Origin: Pyrococcus furiosus DSM 3638
GTDB lineage: Archaea > Methanobacteriota_B > Thermococci > Thermococcales > Thermococcaceae
DNA length: 64,000 nt
Assembly (NCBI RefSeq): GCF_000007305.1
Contig: NC_003413.1
Span: 1,662,141 to 1,726,140, forward strand
Direction: 5' to 3'
Position 1 is the first letter of the stretch, and each line of letters begins with the position of its first letter. Both the position numbers and the translations under genes were made by a program. The notes below the pieces were generated by a model that was given only the letters and a program-made list of their open reading frames with translations, did not search any database and was not told the DNA's origin. Of this stretch, positions 28,937 through 39,949 are shown in pieces.

Positions 28937-28945
28937 TTTATATTA
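28937..28945 (+). promoter_or_regulatory. TATA element of the DUF998 operon
   Basis: TTTATATTA is centred 14 nt before ATG 28955, but 29 nt before an in-frame ATG at 28970. Normal TATA-to-start spacing therefore predicts a transcript starting close to 28966-28970, favouring a leaderless start at 28970. Confidence 0.5.
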
Positions 28946-28954
28946 TTTTCCACC

Positions 28955-29467
28955 ATGAAGGCCAAAAAGATGCTCCCCATAATCACAGCAGTATATTTTG
29001 CCGTTGGTCTTTCGATAGTTATTTCAAATAATCCGTGGTTCTTATTCACTAAAAATGCTCTCAGCGACATGGGGTCAATACAAAATCCCAAGGGATGGAT
29101 GTTCAATACCTTTATTGTAATTCTCGGGATTTTGGGCGCTCTAACTGCCTTGGTGCACAAGAGAAAAATCCTCACGATGGCAATGCTCTTCCTAATAATG
29201 GTTGGCATTTTTCCTGAAGAGTACACCCCTCATACTCCATCAGCAATTCTCTTTTACATCCTCTCCTTCATAGATATAGCGACTAATGGAAAGAAAGCAG
29301 GGTTATTGGCTTTTGCAACTTTTCTCACAATGATAGGGTTGGTAGCAGTGGGTATTGGGCTAGCAATTCCAGAGCTAATAGGAGGTACAGTAATTCTTGG
29401 ATACATGATATATCTGGGCTTGCGAGAAGAAAAAATATATACCAAAAACTCAACCTCTAACCCATGA
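28955..29467 (+). CDS. DUF998 integral membrane protein
   Basis: The 170-residue protein has about five hydrophobic helices and the DUF998 signature NALSDMG...NPKGWMFN. Function is unknown in this family. The start may be ATG 28970 (MLPIITAVY) rather than 28955, because the TATA at 28937-28945 would put transcription there. It overlaps the next gene by 4 nt (ATGA), the first step of a three-gene operon. Confidence 0.75.
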   Translation: MKAKKMLPIITAVYFAVGLSIVISNNPWFLFTKNALSDMGSIQNPKGWMFNTFIVILGILGALTALVHKRKILTMAMLFLIMVGIFPEEYTPHTPSAILFYILSFIDIATNGKKAGLLAFATFLTMIGLVAVGIGLAIPELIGGTVILGYMIYLGLREEKIYTKNSTSNP

Positions 29468-30069
29468 AGGTTGTAGCCCTCCTAAGCTCAGGCATAGACT
29501 CTCCCGTTGCAATTCATCTTATGGCTAGTAGGGGGGTAGAAGTTTACCCTCTTCATTTTAGACAGGACGAGGTGAAGGAGAGAAAAGTTAGAAAAGTTGT
29601 CAAAAAGCTCCAAGAAATTCATGGCGAAAAGGTTAAAGATCCACATACAGTGAACGCCTACGAAGTTCAAGCTCCTGTTTTCGAAAAGCTTAAGGAAATA
29701 AAGAAAGGCAAGTGGACATGCGTGTTTTGTAAGTATACTATGTATATTGTTGCAGAGAGCTATGCAAAAAAAGTTGGAGCTAGTGCAATAATTACGGGAG
29801 ATTCACTAGGCCAGGTGGCTTCCCAAACTCTTGACAATCTCCTAGTCATAAGCACAGCTACAAAATTGCCAGTAATAAGACCACTAATTGGGCTTGATAA
29901 AGAGGAGATAGTTAAAATAGCAAAGGAAATTGGGACGTTTGAAATTAGCATAGAAGAAGAACCTCCTTGTCCATTCGTTCCGAAGTTCCCAGTGGTTAGA
30001 GCTGGATTAGGAGAATTTCAGAAGATTTTATCTCAAGTGAAAGACAAACTTCCCAGGGGAGATTTATGA
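29464..30069 (+). CDS. Stand-alone ThiI-like PP-loop protein
   Basis: The 201-residue protein has the ATP pyrophosphatase P-loop LSSGIDSPVA at residues 6-15 and the ThiI adenylation core, including CVFCKYTMY and GDSLGQVASQTLDNL. It lacks the N-terminal ferredoxin-like and THUMP domains that ThiI uses to bind tRNA. A sulphur-transfer or nucleotide-modification role is inferred; tRNA 4-thiouridine synthesis is doubtful without THUMP. It is coupled by ATGA overlaps on both sides. Confidence 0.8.
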   Translation: MKVVALLSSGIDSPVAIHLMASRGVEVYPLHFRQDEVKERKVRKVVKKLQEIHGEKVKDPHTVNAYEVQAPVFEKLKEIKKGKWTCVFCKYTMYIVAESYAKKVGASAIITGDSLGQVASQTLDNLLVISTATKLPVIRPLIGLDKEEIVKIAKEIGTFEISIEEEPPCPFVPKFPVVRAGLGEFQKILSQVKDKLPRGDL

Positions 30070-30353
30070 AACCCTTAAAGCTTGCAACTTATCTTCTAAT
30101 CTTAAATTCCTTTCTTCTGCTTTTATATAGTTATTCAATCTACTATGCATTCGCAATATTTAGCTTTGTTTTAGCAATTGGAGTTATGAAAAGAATAAGG
30201 CTTGCAATAAAATTAGCTCTAATTTATGCTGGGATAGAATTGTTTTTCTCACTTTTATTTTTAATGGCTGGAAACATTGCATCGGCTGTCGACGCTACAA
30301 TAAGCCTATTAATACTTCACGATATAATCTCGTATGTACAAGAAAAAGGGTAA
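30066..30353 (+). CDS. Small hydrophobic membrane protein
   Basis: The 95-residue protein has about three predicted membrane helices (LLILNSFLLLLYSYSIYYAF, LALIYAGIELFFSLLFLM). I do not recognise it. It overlaps the PP-loop gene by 4 nt, so it is part of the DUF998/PP-loop operon. Its 3' end is 8 nt from the convergent acdB gene. Confidence 0.65.
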   Translation: MKPLKLATYLLILNSFLLLLYSYSIYYAFAIFSFVLAIGVMKRIRLAIKLALIYAGIELFFSLLFLMAGNIASAVDATISLLILHDIISYVQEKG

Positions 30354-30361
30354 AGAAGAGG

Positions 30362-31072
30362 CTATCCCTTAAGGATTATTCTTGCATCAACAACTACTGC
30401 TCCCTCGCCTTTTCTATATACAAACACTGGATTTAGATCCATCTCCTTTATGTAGTCCTTAAGATCATCGACAAGCTTTGAAACTTTTAGCAACATGTCC
30501 ACTATAGCCTCTATATCTGCTGGTTCTTCCCCTCTAGCTCCTGCCAGTATTGGATAGGCCTTAATCTCTGTAATCATTTTTCTTGCATCTTTTTCTGTGA
30601 TTGGAATTATTCTAAATGTTACGTCTTTCAGGATTTCCACGAATATTCCACCAAGTCCAAACATTATTGCATGCCCAAACTGTGGATCCTCAGTAACACC
30701 GATTATCACTTCTCGCCCAGGCTTAAGCATGGGAGCAATTAGGACACCAAAAATCTCTGCATCTGGCCTATATTTCCTAGCGTTTTCGTGTATTTCTTCC
30801 CATTTCTTCTTTAATTCTTCTGGACTTTTGATATTTAACATGACAACTTTTGCATCACTTTTGTGGAGAATTTGAGGAGACATAAGTTTCATAGCTACTG
30901 GATATCCAATTTCCTCGGCATATTTAAGGGCCTCATCAAGAGTTTTTGCCAGCTTTTCTTCTGGGACGGGTAGACCGTAAGCTTTTAAAACTTGCTTAGC
31001 TTCATATTCAACCATCGCCGTCCTTCCTTGTGCCAACACTTCCTCTATTATCTTAAGGGCCTCCCCCTTCAT
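30362..31072 (-). CDS. acdB2: ADP-forming acyl-CoA synthetase, beta subunit
   Basis: The 236-residue ATP-grasp subunit resembles the one at 1-225 (AYGLPVPEEK, GYPVAMKLMSPQILHKSD with the phosphoacceptor His near 70). The family couples acyl-CoA cleavage to ADP phosphorylation. It follows the alpha subunit gene by 3 nt in the same direction. By locus position this would be the type II beta subunit, which acts on branched-chain and aryl acids. Confidence 0.88.
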   Translation of the reverse strand: MKGEALKIIEEVLAQGRTAMVEYEAKQVLKAYGLPVPEEKLAKTLDEALKYAEEIGYPVAMKLMSPQILHKSDAKVVMLNIKSPEELKKKWEEIHENARKYRPDAEIFGVLIAPMLKPGREVIIGVTEDPQFGHAIMFGLGGIFVEILKDVTFRIIPITEKDARKMITEIKAYPILAGARGEEPADIEAIVDMLLKVSKLVDDLKDYIKEMDLNPVFVYRKGEGAVVVDARIILKG

Positions 31073-31075
31073 CTT

Positions 31076-32497
31076 TCATTCCCCCATCTTCCTCAAATAT
31101 TCAGCATATCTAACTAACCCAGCGAGAGCTCTAACACCCCTCTCAGGGGTTGGATAAACAGGAACTCCTTTTTCCTCCAACATTTTAGCATATCTGTCTG
31201 TCTTGTAACCTCCCATTGATACAGCAACTATCGGTTTATCACTCTTCTTCGCATAGTCTGCAATGATTTCAATGACTTCCTCTTCATCCAGTAATGGAAC
31301 CTGGAAGAGGACTATGACGAGAATTGCATCAACGTTTGGATCCTTTGTGAAAGCCTCTAGAGCTAACCTGTATCTTTCTGCATCAGTGTCTCCAACGACA
31401 TCAGTTGGATTTCCAACAACTGCATGAGGTGGGAACTTTTCCCTTAGGAATCTTAGGGTCTCTTCACTCAACTCAGCTAATTTTAAGCCAAACTTTGCAA
31501 CGGCATCACTAGCCATTACTCCAGCTCCACCACCATCTGTAATGATTCCAATTCTGTCTCCCTTTGGCAACTTACATTTTGCAAAAGCTTTTGCCAAATC
31601 AAACATGTGTTCAAAGTCTTCAGCCCTTATTATACCTGTCTGCTTGAAAACTGCGTCGTATATGACATCTTGACCCGCTAAGCTTCCAGTGTGAGACGAA
31701 GCAGCTTTTGCTCCATACTCTGTTCTTCCACTCTTTAAGGCAATTATTGGCTTTATCTTTGTTACTCTTTTGGCAACTTCCATGAATCTCCTACCATCTT
31801 TGACTCCTTCAATGTAAAATGTCATCACTTTAATCTGTTCATCCTGGGCAAAGTATTCCATGAGGTCAGCATCATCTACATCTATTTTGTTTCCATAACT
31901 AACCATTTTTCCAATCCCAATGCCCGCCATCGCTGCCCAGTCAAGCATTGCTGCAGCGAATGCACCACTTTGGCTAACAAATGCTATTGGACCACTCTTC
32001 GGTCTGTCCATCTTTTCTTCTGGTAAGAAAACTGTATCAACGCCAGTATCGGGAACATAAACACCTACACAGTTGGGCCCTATCACCCTAATTCCATGAG
32101 CTCTTGCTATTTCCAGTATCTCTTGCTCCATTCTTTTACCTTCTTCCCCGAGCTCACCAAATCCTCCTGTAATTATTACAACGGCCTTTATTCCCTTTTC
32201 TGCAATTTTTCTCATGGTTTCTGGGACTGCAGGGGCCGGAATTGCTACAACAGCTAAATCAGTGTCGTCTGGAAGTTCTTCGACACTATGATAAACCTTG
32301 TATCCATCAATTTCGTCAAGTTTGGGGTTAACTGGGTATATGTTGCCCTTGAATATTCCTCTCTCCTTGTTTCTCTTGAAATTCTCAAAAATAACATTCC
32401 CAACTTTTCCTTTCTTGTTTGTTGCTCCAATAATCGCTACAGCCTTGGGATCAAAAAATGACCTTAGTTGTTCTTTAATGTCCAAGTTGTTAATCAT
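31076..32497 (-). CDS. acdA2: ADP-forming acyl-CoA synthetase, alpha subunit
   Basis: The 473-residue alpha subunit has a CoA-binding domain (SFFDPKAVAIIGATNKKGKVGN at residues 11-32), succinyl-CoA-ligase-like domain and the catalytic SSHTGSLAG His near 253. I chose ATG 32495-32497 because GGAGGGGAG precedes it; an upstream start adds 17 residues lacking that site. It is transcribed with the beta gene. Confidence 0.9.
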   Translation of the reverse strand: MINNLDIKEQLRSFFDPKAVAIIGATNKKGKVGNVIFENFKRNKERGIFKGNIYPVNPKLDEIDGYKVYHSVEELPDDTDLAVVAIPAPAVPETMRKIAEKGIKAVVIITGGFGELGEEGKRMEQEILEIARAHGIRVIGPNCVGVYVPDTGVDTVFLPEEKMDRPKSGPIAFVSQSGAFAAAMLDWAAMAGIGIGKMVSYGNKIDVDDADLMEYFAQDEQIKVMTFYIEGVKDGRRFMEVAKRVTKIKPIIALKSGRTEYGAKAASSHTGSLAGQDVIYDAVFKQTGIIRAEDFEHMFDLAKAFAKCKLPKGDRIGIITDGGGAGVMASDAVAKFGLKLAELSEETLRFLREKFPPHAVVGNPTDVVGDTDAERYRLALEAFTKDPNVDAILVIVLFQVPLLDEEEVIEIIADYAKKSDKPIVAVSMGGYKTDRYAKMLEEKGVPVYPTPERGVRALAGLVRYAEYLRKMGE

Positions 32498-32578
32498 AAT
32501 CTCCCCTCCTTCATGAAATTTTCCATAAATTTCCAAAAAGTATCTCAAAAGAGCAGATTAAAAGTTTTATGTGTATAA

Positions 32579-34643
<2,065 letters not shown>

Positions 34644-34661
<18 letters not shown>

Positions 34662-35015
34662 AATATCCTTAGCTTTTATCATGCTCCCTATCGCAATAAT
34701 AGCCGTAACAACGATTCCACCTATCCCAGCATTAAAGAAGAACTTCCAAAGTGGATAGCTCAACATTCGGGTTAAGTAAGAGCAGAAAAACTCCCAGAGA
34801 GATGCTAGCAAAAACGCTGAAACGGTAGAATACCTAAATTCCTTTTTTGAAACTGTAGAAATGATGACCCAAGGGACTAAAATAGCTAGAACAGTGCTCA
34901 CTAAGGCTAAAGCTACTGCCATTGGCAGAGAATAATACTCAGCTAATGAAATGCTTATCCCTATCAAAAATATAAAGGAAATAGCCAAAATGTACTTTTT
35001 TCCAATTTCCCTCAT
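34644..35015 (-). CDS. Small integral membrane protein
   Basis: The 123-residue protein has about four membrane helices ([39 protein letters not shown], and two more). No family is recognised. GGAGGTG lies just before its ATG. It is 17 nt downstream of the frameshifted gene at 35033-35330 and probably shares its promoter. Confidence 0.65.
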
Positions 35016-35032
35016 ATTAACACCTCCACATC

Positions 35033-35330
35033 CTAAGGTCTTGGTTCAGGAAAAATAGACTCGCATTTGCTCCCTTTTTCGGTACAACAGCTCTCACCAC
35101 ATAACATTCCAAGGCTTAGCCAGCTTCCAGAAATTCCTGTTTGTGGTAAGTTAAAAAAATATATGGATTTTAGACCAGTTCTTCTGAACTCTAGCAATAG
35201 GTCTTACAACTTTAAAAGGATTTATACAATTATCAACTTCTGGATATTTGGGATAACTGAGCACGTAGGCACTATAGGCTACAATTAAAATTAAAATTAT
35301 ACTAATTGCCAGCAATACATGTTTTCTCAT
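35033..35330 (-). pseudogene. Small membrane-anchored cysteine-rich gene with a one-base frameshift
   Basis: From ATG 35330 (GAGGCGA upstream) the frame reads MRKHVLLAISIILILIVAYS, a single membrane anchor, then a soluble stretch until TAA at 35151-35153 inside a run of seven T (minus strand, 35153-35159). Removing one T continues into NLPQTGISGSWLSLGML, CGESCCTEKGSKC, ending at TAG 35033. The joined product is about 98 residues with four cysteines. It has a TATA (35362-35376) and stands 17 nt before the next gene, so it was an intact gene. Sequencing error, polymorphism or slippage are all possible. Confidence 0.72.
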
Positions 35331-35384
35331 TGTCTCGCCTCAACAAATACTTTCTGCATTCAATATTTATAAAACTTTCCTATT

Positions 35385-36023
35385 TTACATTGGAACTACT
35401 AAGATCTCGCCAAAAGGCTCTTCTTGGATTATCTCAACCCTCCCCATATTCTCAAGGAACAAGAGATATAGAAAAGTTCTCGCTATTATCTTTGGCTCAA
35501 CATCAGGAACTAAGTCCCAGAACTTTATTGGTGTTCCTGTTTTTTCGTAGATTTTCTTAACAACCTTGTAAAGCTCTTCAACGTATTTTTCGATGTCCAC
35601 TCTAAAGTCATCAATAACAAATATCTCCTCATCAATCTCGACTTTCTTCTTTTTCTTTGGTTTTCTCCTCTCAGCTTCTTCCAATGCCTCCATTAGAGCG
35701 TCAATTAAGTCATCCAAGGTATAGTATCTCTCAACCCTCCTTAATGGTGGAACTAAGGGATCTACCTCCACCCTTATTCTTTCCTCTTCCTTTTCTTCTT
35801 GCTCCCTAGAGTCTTCATTTAGCAAAGCCTCACTTTTCATCCTAACTAGTATTGCAGCAGCTAAAATTGCCCTCGCTGAAATTCTCAAGTCTAGCTCCTG
35901 CATCTCCCTAAGCATTTTAATGTACTTTTCAGTTAGATCGACAATATCGATATTCCATGGATCAACTTTTCCCATCTTAACAAGCTGAAGCAAAATGTCT
36001 ACAGGAGTAACCTCAATTTCCAT
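35385..36023 (-). CDS. scpA: Segregation and condensation protein ScpA
   Basis: The 212-residue kleisin starts MEIEVTPVDILLQLVKMGKVDPWNIDIVDLTEKYIKM, the ScpA N-terminal domain that contacts the SMC neck. A charged linker (EEKEEERIRV, KPKKKKKVEIDEE) and a winged-helix C-terminus follow. It overlaps the end of smc by 11 nt, confirming a coupled SMC-ScpA condensin unit. ScpB is not seen here. Confidence 0.9.
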   Translation of the reverse strand: MEIEVTPVDILLQLVKMGKVDPWNIDIVDLTEKYIKMLREMQELDLRISARAILAAAILVRMKSEALLNEDSREQEEKEEERIRVEVDPLVPPLRRVERYYTLDDLIDALMEALEEAERRKPKKKKKVEIDEEIFVIDDFRVDIEKYVEELYKVVKKIYEKTGTPIKFWDLVPDVEPKIIARTFLYLLFLENMGRVEIIQEEPFGEILVVPM

Positions 36024-39000
36024 GTTCCCACCCTTGCTTCTTTCTTATCTCCTCAAGTATCTTCATTGCCTTCTCCAGGCTTAGAGAGACCACCTTGCTC
36101 ACTCCATCTCTCATGCTTACACCTATTATCTTGTCTGCATTTGCCATCATTACATCTCTTAGCGTTATTACTATGAACTGGCTCTCCTTTGATGACTCTT
36201 TTATCAAGTCTGCAACCCTCTTGACGTTTGCATCATCTAAATGAGCATCTATCTCATCGAAGAGATAAAATGGAGCAGGCTTAAATTTCTGAATTGCAAA
36301 CACAAAGGCCAATGCCGTTAAAGCTTTTTCCCCACCACTCATAGCTTCAATTCTCTTGACATCTTTTCCGGCTGGCTTGGCCTCTATTTCTAACCCTCCG
36401 GAGAAAGGATCCTCTGGATTTTCCAATATTAGTCTAGCTGATCCACCTGGGGAAAGCTTTGCAAATATCTCTGAGAAATTCCTCGAGATTGCCTCAAAAG
36501 TCCTCATAAAGACATTTTTCTTTTCTTTTTCGATTTCATTTATGAACTCTATTATGCTCTCCTTTTCTGCTTCTAACTTTTCTCTCTTGCTCTTAAGCTC
36601 TAGATACCTTCTCTCAACGATCTCAAAATCCTCAATAGCTTTCATGTTAACAGGCTCTAGAGACCTTATCTCCTCCTCCATCTTCTCAATTTCCTTCTTA
36701 ACCTTCTCTAAGTCGAGAGGAATTTCCTTTATCGACTTAATGAGGTTTTTATCATAGTGCGTAAGTTGATACTTCTTTTCTTCCAGCTGGGCGTTCAGTT
36801 GAGCATCTCTTACTTTTAACGTGTTAGCTTCAATCTCGAGCTCTTGAAGCTTGCGTTGAAGCACTTCTTTTTTCTCTCTAAGCTTTGATATATCTTCTTC
36901 GAGCTTTTTCCGCTTTTCTCTCAATGTTCTAATCTCACCCTTAATGTTTTCTTCTATGGACTTCAATTTTTCAAGCTCCTTGTTCAGAAGTTCTAAAGCC
37001 TTCTCATTTTCAGATATGTTGTTCTTAAGGGCATTTATCTTGTTAACTAATCCTTCAATTTCCTCCTCTAATGAAGCTTTTCTTGGAAGTAACTCCTCAT
37101 TGAGCCTAGACTCTAGACTTTCTATTCTACTTTCAATTCTGCTAAGTTCTTCCTTGAGAGAGGAAATTTCTCCATCGATTATTCTTATCTTTTCCATTAG
37201 CTCTCTAGCTTCTGGATTTTCTAGGGCTTTCTTAAGTTTCTCTTTCTTCCTTTCAAGCCTCTGAATTCTACCCCGTAACTTAGCTAGCTCACTTTTCTCA
37301 TTTTCAATTTTCTGCTCAATTTCTTGTATTTTCCTCTCAGATTCTTCAATTTCTTCCTTTACTGCATTCTCCTCTTCCAACAACCTGTTTAGGTCTTTGC
37401 TAGCAAGTTCAAGCTCCTTTTTCTCATCACTAAGCTTTATTCTCAACTCAAAGCTTGCATTTTCTAAACTCCTAAGTTCGATTTTTAGGGAATTTAATTC
37501 TCCCTCCAAAGCTTCTTTCCTCCTCCTTAGAGATTCCACTTTTTCCCTAAGTTTCGTTGTATCTACTGCAAGGCCTCTCGCTCTAAAATGTCCTCCTGTT
37601 ATTGCGCCACTTCTTTCATAGAGCTCTCCTTCAATTGTTACCATTCTAACCTTTCCTATGTGAGGTCTAGCTTCCTCCATAGAGTTGACTATAACTGTAT
37701 CTCCAAGAGCAAACTTTACAGCATTCTCTATTTTTTGATCATACTCAATAACATCAACAGCTGGTAATCCTACGGAAGAATCAACGTGTTTAGGTTTTAT
37801 CTTGTTAAGAGGGAGAAAAGTCAATCTACCTAGCTTATGCTCCTTCAAGTATTTTATCGCCTTTTCAGCCACGAGCTCATCTTCAACAACTACATTGTCT
37901 GCTCTATTTCCCAGGGCAACTTCGATTGCGAGGGCATAAGCTTCGTCTTTGACCTTTATTAACTCGGCGAGTGTTCCATAGATCCCGCCAATCCCAGAAC
38001 GCTTTAACTCCTCGGCAGCCCTATTTCCTCTCACTTCTCTTTGGGCCTCAGCAGCTATTAATTCTCTCTCTGAGGATTCTAACTCTTTCGAAACTTTTTC
38101 TAATTCATTACTCTTTGCCTCAATTTCCTTTTCAACTTTAATCCTTTTGGCCTGTATTGTTGAGAGCTTTCCTTCTATTTCACTAATTTCTGCCCTTTTA
38201 TCTTCAACAACTGCTTTAAATTCATTAATTTTTTCCTTAATTCCTGGAAGTTTTGCTCTTAGGAACAATATTCTAGAGTGGAGCTTTTCTTTTTCTTCTT
38301 GGAGTCTCCTTATATTCCCTTCGATTTCGTACATCTTTCTCGTTGTTTCCTCTAGTTCCTTAACAACTGAGTCAAACTCTTCTCTTGCAGCTCCAAAAGT
38401 TTTATCAATTTCCCCAAGCTTAACTACGAGAACGTTTCTTTCCTCCTCTTTCTTTTTGATTTCATTTATCAGAGCATCTCTCCTCTTTTTCCATCTTGTT
38501 ATAGCTCCTTTTGATTTCTCTATTTCTGATAGAACTTTTCTAAGTTCCTCCTTAGTTTTCGCAAGCCTTCTTTGAGCATCCTCCAGTTCCTCTTTTGCAA
38601 CCTCAATGTTCCTCTTTGTCAATTCAATTTTTGATGTAACTTCTCCAATTTTCTTAGTTATTTGAATTGCCTCTTCCCCGCTTTCTTTCTCAATTCTTTC
38701 TTCAATTTCTCTTAGAACTTTTACTTTTTCAACAATTTCTTTTCCAATTTTTTCTATCTCTTTTTCGATTTTCTGAATTTCCTCTTCTATTTCAGCCCTT
38801 CTCTTTTCCCCTTCTTTTATTTGAGTTTCTAGTATCTTTATTTCACCCAGGAGAAGAGAAACTTTAGCTTTCTCAAGCTTATCTTTTAAATCTAGATATC
38901 TAAGCGCGTCATTTCTTTCCTTTTCAAGCTTGTCAAGTTGCTTCTTTACTTCTTTGATCAGGAGATCCACCCTAGCTAAATTTTCCTCAGCTTGCTTTAA

Positions 39001-39546
39001 TTCCTCTAAAGCTTTCTCTTTCTTAGAATCATACTCAGCAATTCCAGATATGTCATCTATAAGGAGTCTCCTCTCTAAAGGACTCATCTTAATGAACTTC
39101 GTTATATCTCCCTGGAGAACTATATTATAACCATCTGGGGATATCATGGCAGCGGTCAAAATATCAAGAATTTCACTTCTTGTAGCTCTTCTCCCATTTA
39201 ACCAGTAAGAACTCCTACCGTCGGGGTAAACCCTCCTTCTAATCACCACTTCATCTTCATCAATTGGAAAGCCTCTATCCTCGTTGTTAAAATATATTGC
39301 AACTTCAGCATACTTAGCTGGGGGTTCATTTTTACTTCCAGCAAATATGAGATCACTGATTCTACTGGCCCTCATGGCCTTTGCTGATAACCCTCCCAGT
39401 ACAAAGAGAATAGCATCTCCAATGTTGCTCTTTCCAGATCCATTAGCTCCTACTATTGCCGTGAATCCTTTTGAAAAGGGTATTACCACTTTCTTGTTCC
39501 CATAAGATTTGAATCCCTTTAGTTCAAGCTTCTCTATGTAGGGCAT
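36013..39546 (-). CDS. smc: Chromosome segregation ATPase SMC
   Basis: The 1177-residue protein has Walker A GANGSGKSN near residue 33, two long coiled coils, a hinge at about 500-680 (GIGGIYGTLAELIKVKDEAYALAIEVALGNRADNVVVEDE), the ABC signature MSGGEKALTALAFVFAI near 1085 and Walker B FYLFDEIDAHLDD near 1108. It is the ATPase of archaeal condensin. MPYIEKLELKGFKSYG at 39546 is the family start; a longer open frame upstream to 39888 lies antisense to lrgA and is not SMC-like. The minus-strand TATA near 39581-39589 supports this. Confidence 0.95.
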   Translation of the reverse strand: MPYIEKLELKGFKSYGNKKVVIPFSKGFTAIVGANGSGKSNIGDAILFVLGGLSAKAMRASRISDLIFAGSKNEPPAKYAEVAIYFNNEDRGFPIDEDEVVIRRRVYPDGRSSYWLNGRRATRSEILDILTAAMISPDGYNIVLQGDITKFIKMSPLERRLLIDDISGIAEYDSKKEKALEELKQAEENLARVDLLIKEVKKQLDKLEKERNDALRYLDLKDKLEKAKVSLLLGEIKILETQIKEGEKRRAEIEEEIQKIEKEIEKIGKEIVEKVKVLREIEERIEKESGEEAIQITKKIGEVTSKIELTKRNIEVAKEELEDAQRRLAKTKEELRKVLSEIEKSKGAITRWKKRRDALINEIKKKEEERNVLVVKLGEIDKTFGAAREEFDSVVKELEETTRKMYEIEGNIRRLQEEKEKLHSRILFLRAKLPGIKEKINEFKAVVEDKRAEISEIEGKLSTIQAKRIKVEKEIEAKSNELEKVSKELESSERELIAAEAQREVRGNRAAEELKRSGIGGIYGTLAELIKVKDEAYALAIEVALGNRADNVVVEDELVAEKAIKYLKEHKLGRLTFLPLNKIKPKHVDSSVGLPAVDVIEYDQKIENAVKFALGDTVIVNSMEEARPHIGKVRMVTIEGELYERSGAITGGHFRARGLAVDTTKLREKVESLRRRKEALEGELNSLKIELRSLENASFELRIKLSDEKKELELASKDLNRLLEEENAVKEEIEESERKIQEIEQKIENEKSELAKLRGRIQRLERKKEKLKKALENPEARELMEKIRIIDGEISSLKEELSRIESRIESLESRLNEELLPRKASLEEEIEGLVNKINALKNNISENEKALELLNKELEKLKSIEENIKGEIRTLREKRKKLEEDISKLREKKEVLQRKLQELEIEANTLKVRDAQLNAQLEEKKYQLTHYDKNLIKSIKEIPLDLEKVKKEIEKMEEEIRSLEPVNMKAIEDFEIVERRYLELKSKREKLEAEKESIIEFINEIEKEKKNVFMRTFEAISRNFSEIFAKLSPGGSARLILENPEDPFSGGLEIEAKPAGKDVKRIEAMSGGEKALTALAFVFAIQKFKPAPFYLFDEIDAHLDDANVKRVADLIKESSKESQFIVITLRDVMMANADKIIGVSMRDGVSKVVSLSLEKAMKILEEIRKKQGWEHGN

Positions 39547-39578
39547 TATTGTACACCTATACTGGTATGCGAGTAGAG

Positions 39579-39589
39579 AAGTATATAAC
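39579..39589. promoter_or_regulatory. Compact TATA region between smc and lrgA
   Basis: AGTATATAACT reads as a TATA box on both strands. It is about 36 nt before ATG 39620 of lrgA and about 38 nt before ATG 39546 of smc. Only 73 bp separate the two divergent starts, so they probably share or compete for this element. Confidence 0.5.
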
Positions 39590-39619
39590 TTCTTTCCCCT
39601 AATGTTGAAGGGTGGTTTC

Positions 39620-39949
39620 ATGTACAAGGGATTAGCTATAATCTTTGGATTTCTATTTCTGGGAGAATTAATAGAAAGCTTAGGAATTCCAGTTCCTGGG
39701 AGCGTTCTTGGAATGCTATTATTGACAATTGCGTTGATAACGGGAATTATAGAAATTAGAGATGTAGAAAAAGAAGCAGAATTCCTTGTGAAAAACATGA
39801 GCATAATGTTTATCCCCCCAGGAGTTGGGATTATCCTATACTTAGATCTCCTAAAGGAAAACATTGTGGCAATAGTAACTGCCCTCATTTTCAGCTTTCT
39901 GATAACTCTGTGGGCAACAGGAAAGGTTGTGGAGGTGCTTAGAAGATGA
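39620..39949 (+). CDS. lrgA: CidA/LrgA holin-like membrane protein
   Basis: The 109-residue protein has four membrane helices and the family motif LGIPVPGSVLGMLLL near residue 20. Bacterial CidA/LrgA act with CidB/LrgB in membrane export (pyruvate uptake or holin-like lysis control). I chose ATG 39620, with GGGTGGT upstream, over ATG 39602. It overlaps lrgB by 4 nt. Confidence 0.85.
   Translation: MYKGLAIIFGFLFLGELIESLGIPVPGSVLGMLLLTIALITGIIEIRDVEKEAEFLVKNMSIMFIPPGVGIILYLDLLKENIVAIVTALIFSFLITLWATGKVVEVLRR

Noticed and set aside
35067-35288. Plus-strand 73-codon open frame
   Set aside because: The minus strand of the same DNA encodes a better supported frameshifted membrane protein with promoter and ribosome site.
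39547-39888. N-terminal extension of SMC by 114 residues
   Set aside because: It lies antisense to lrgA, is not SMC-like, and MPYIEKLELKGFKS at 39546 is the conserved family start.
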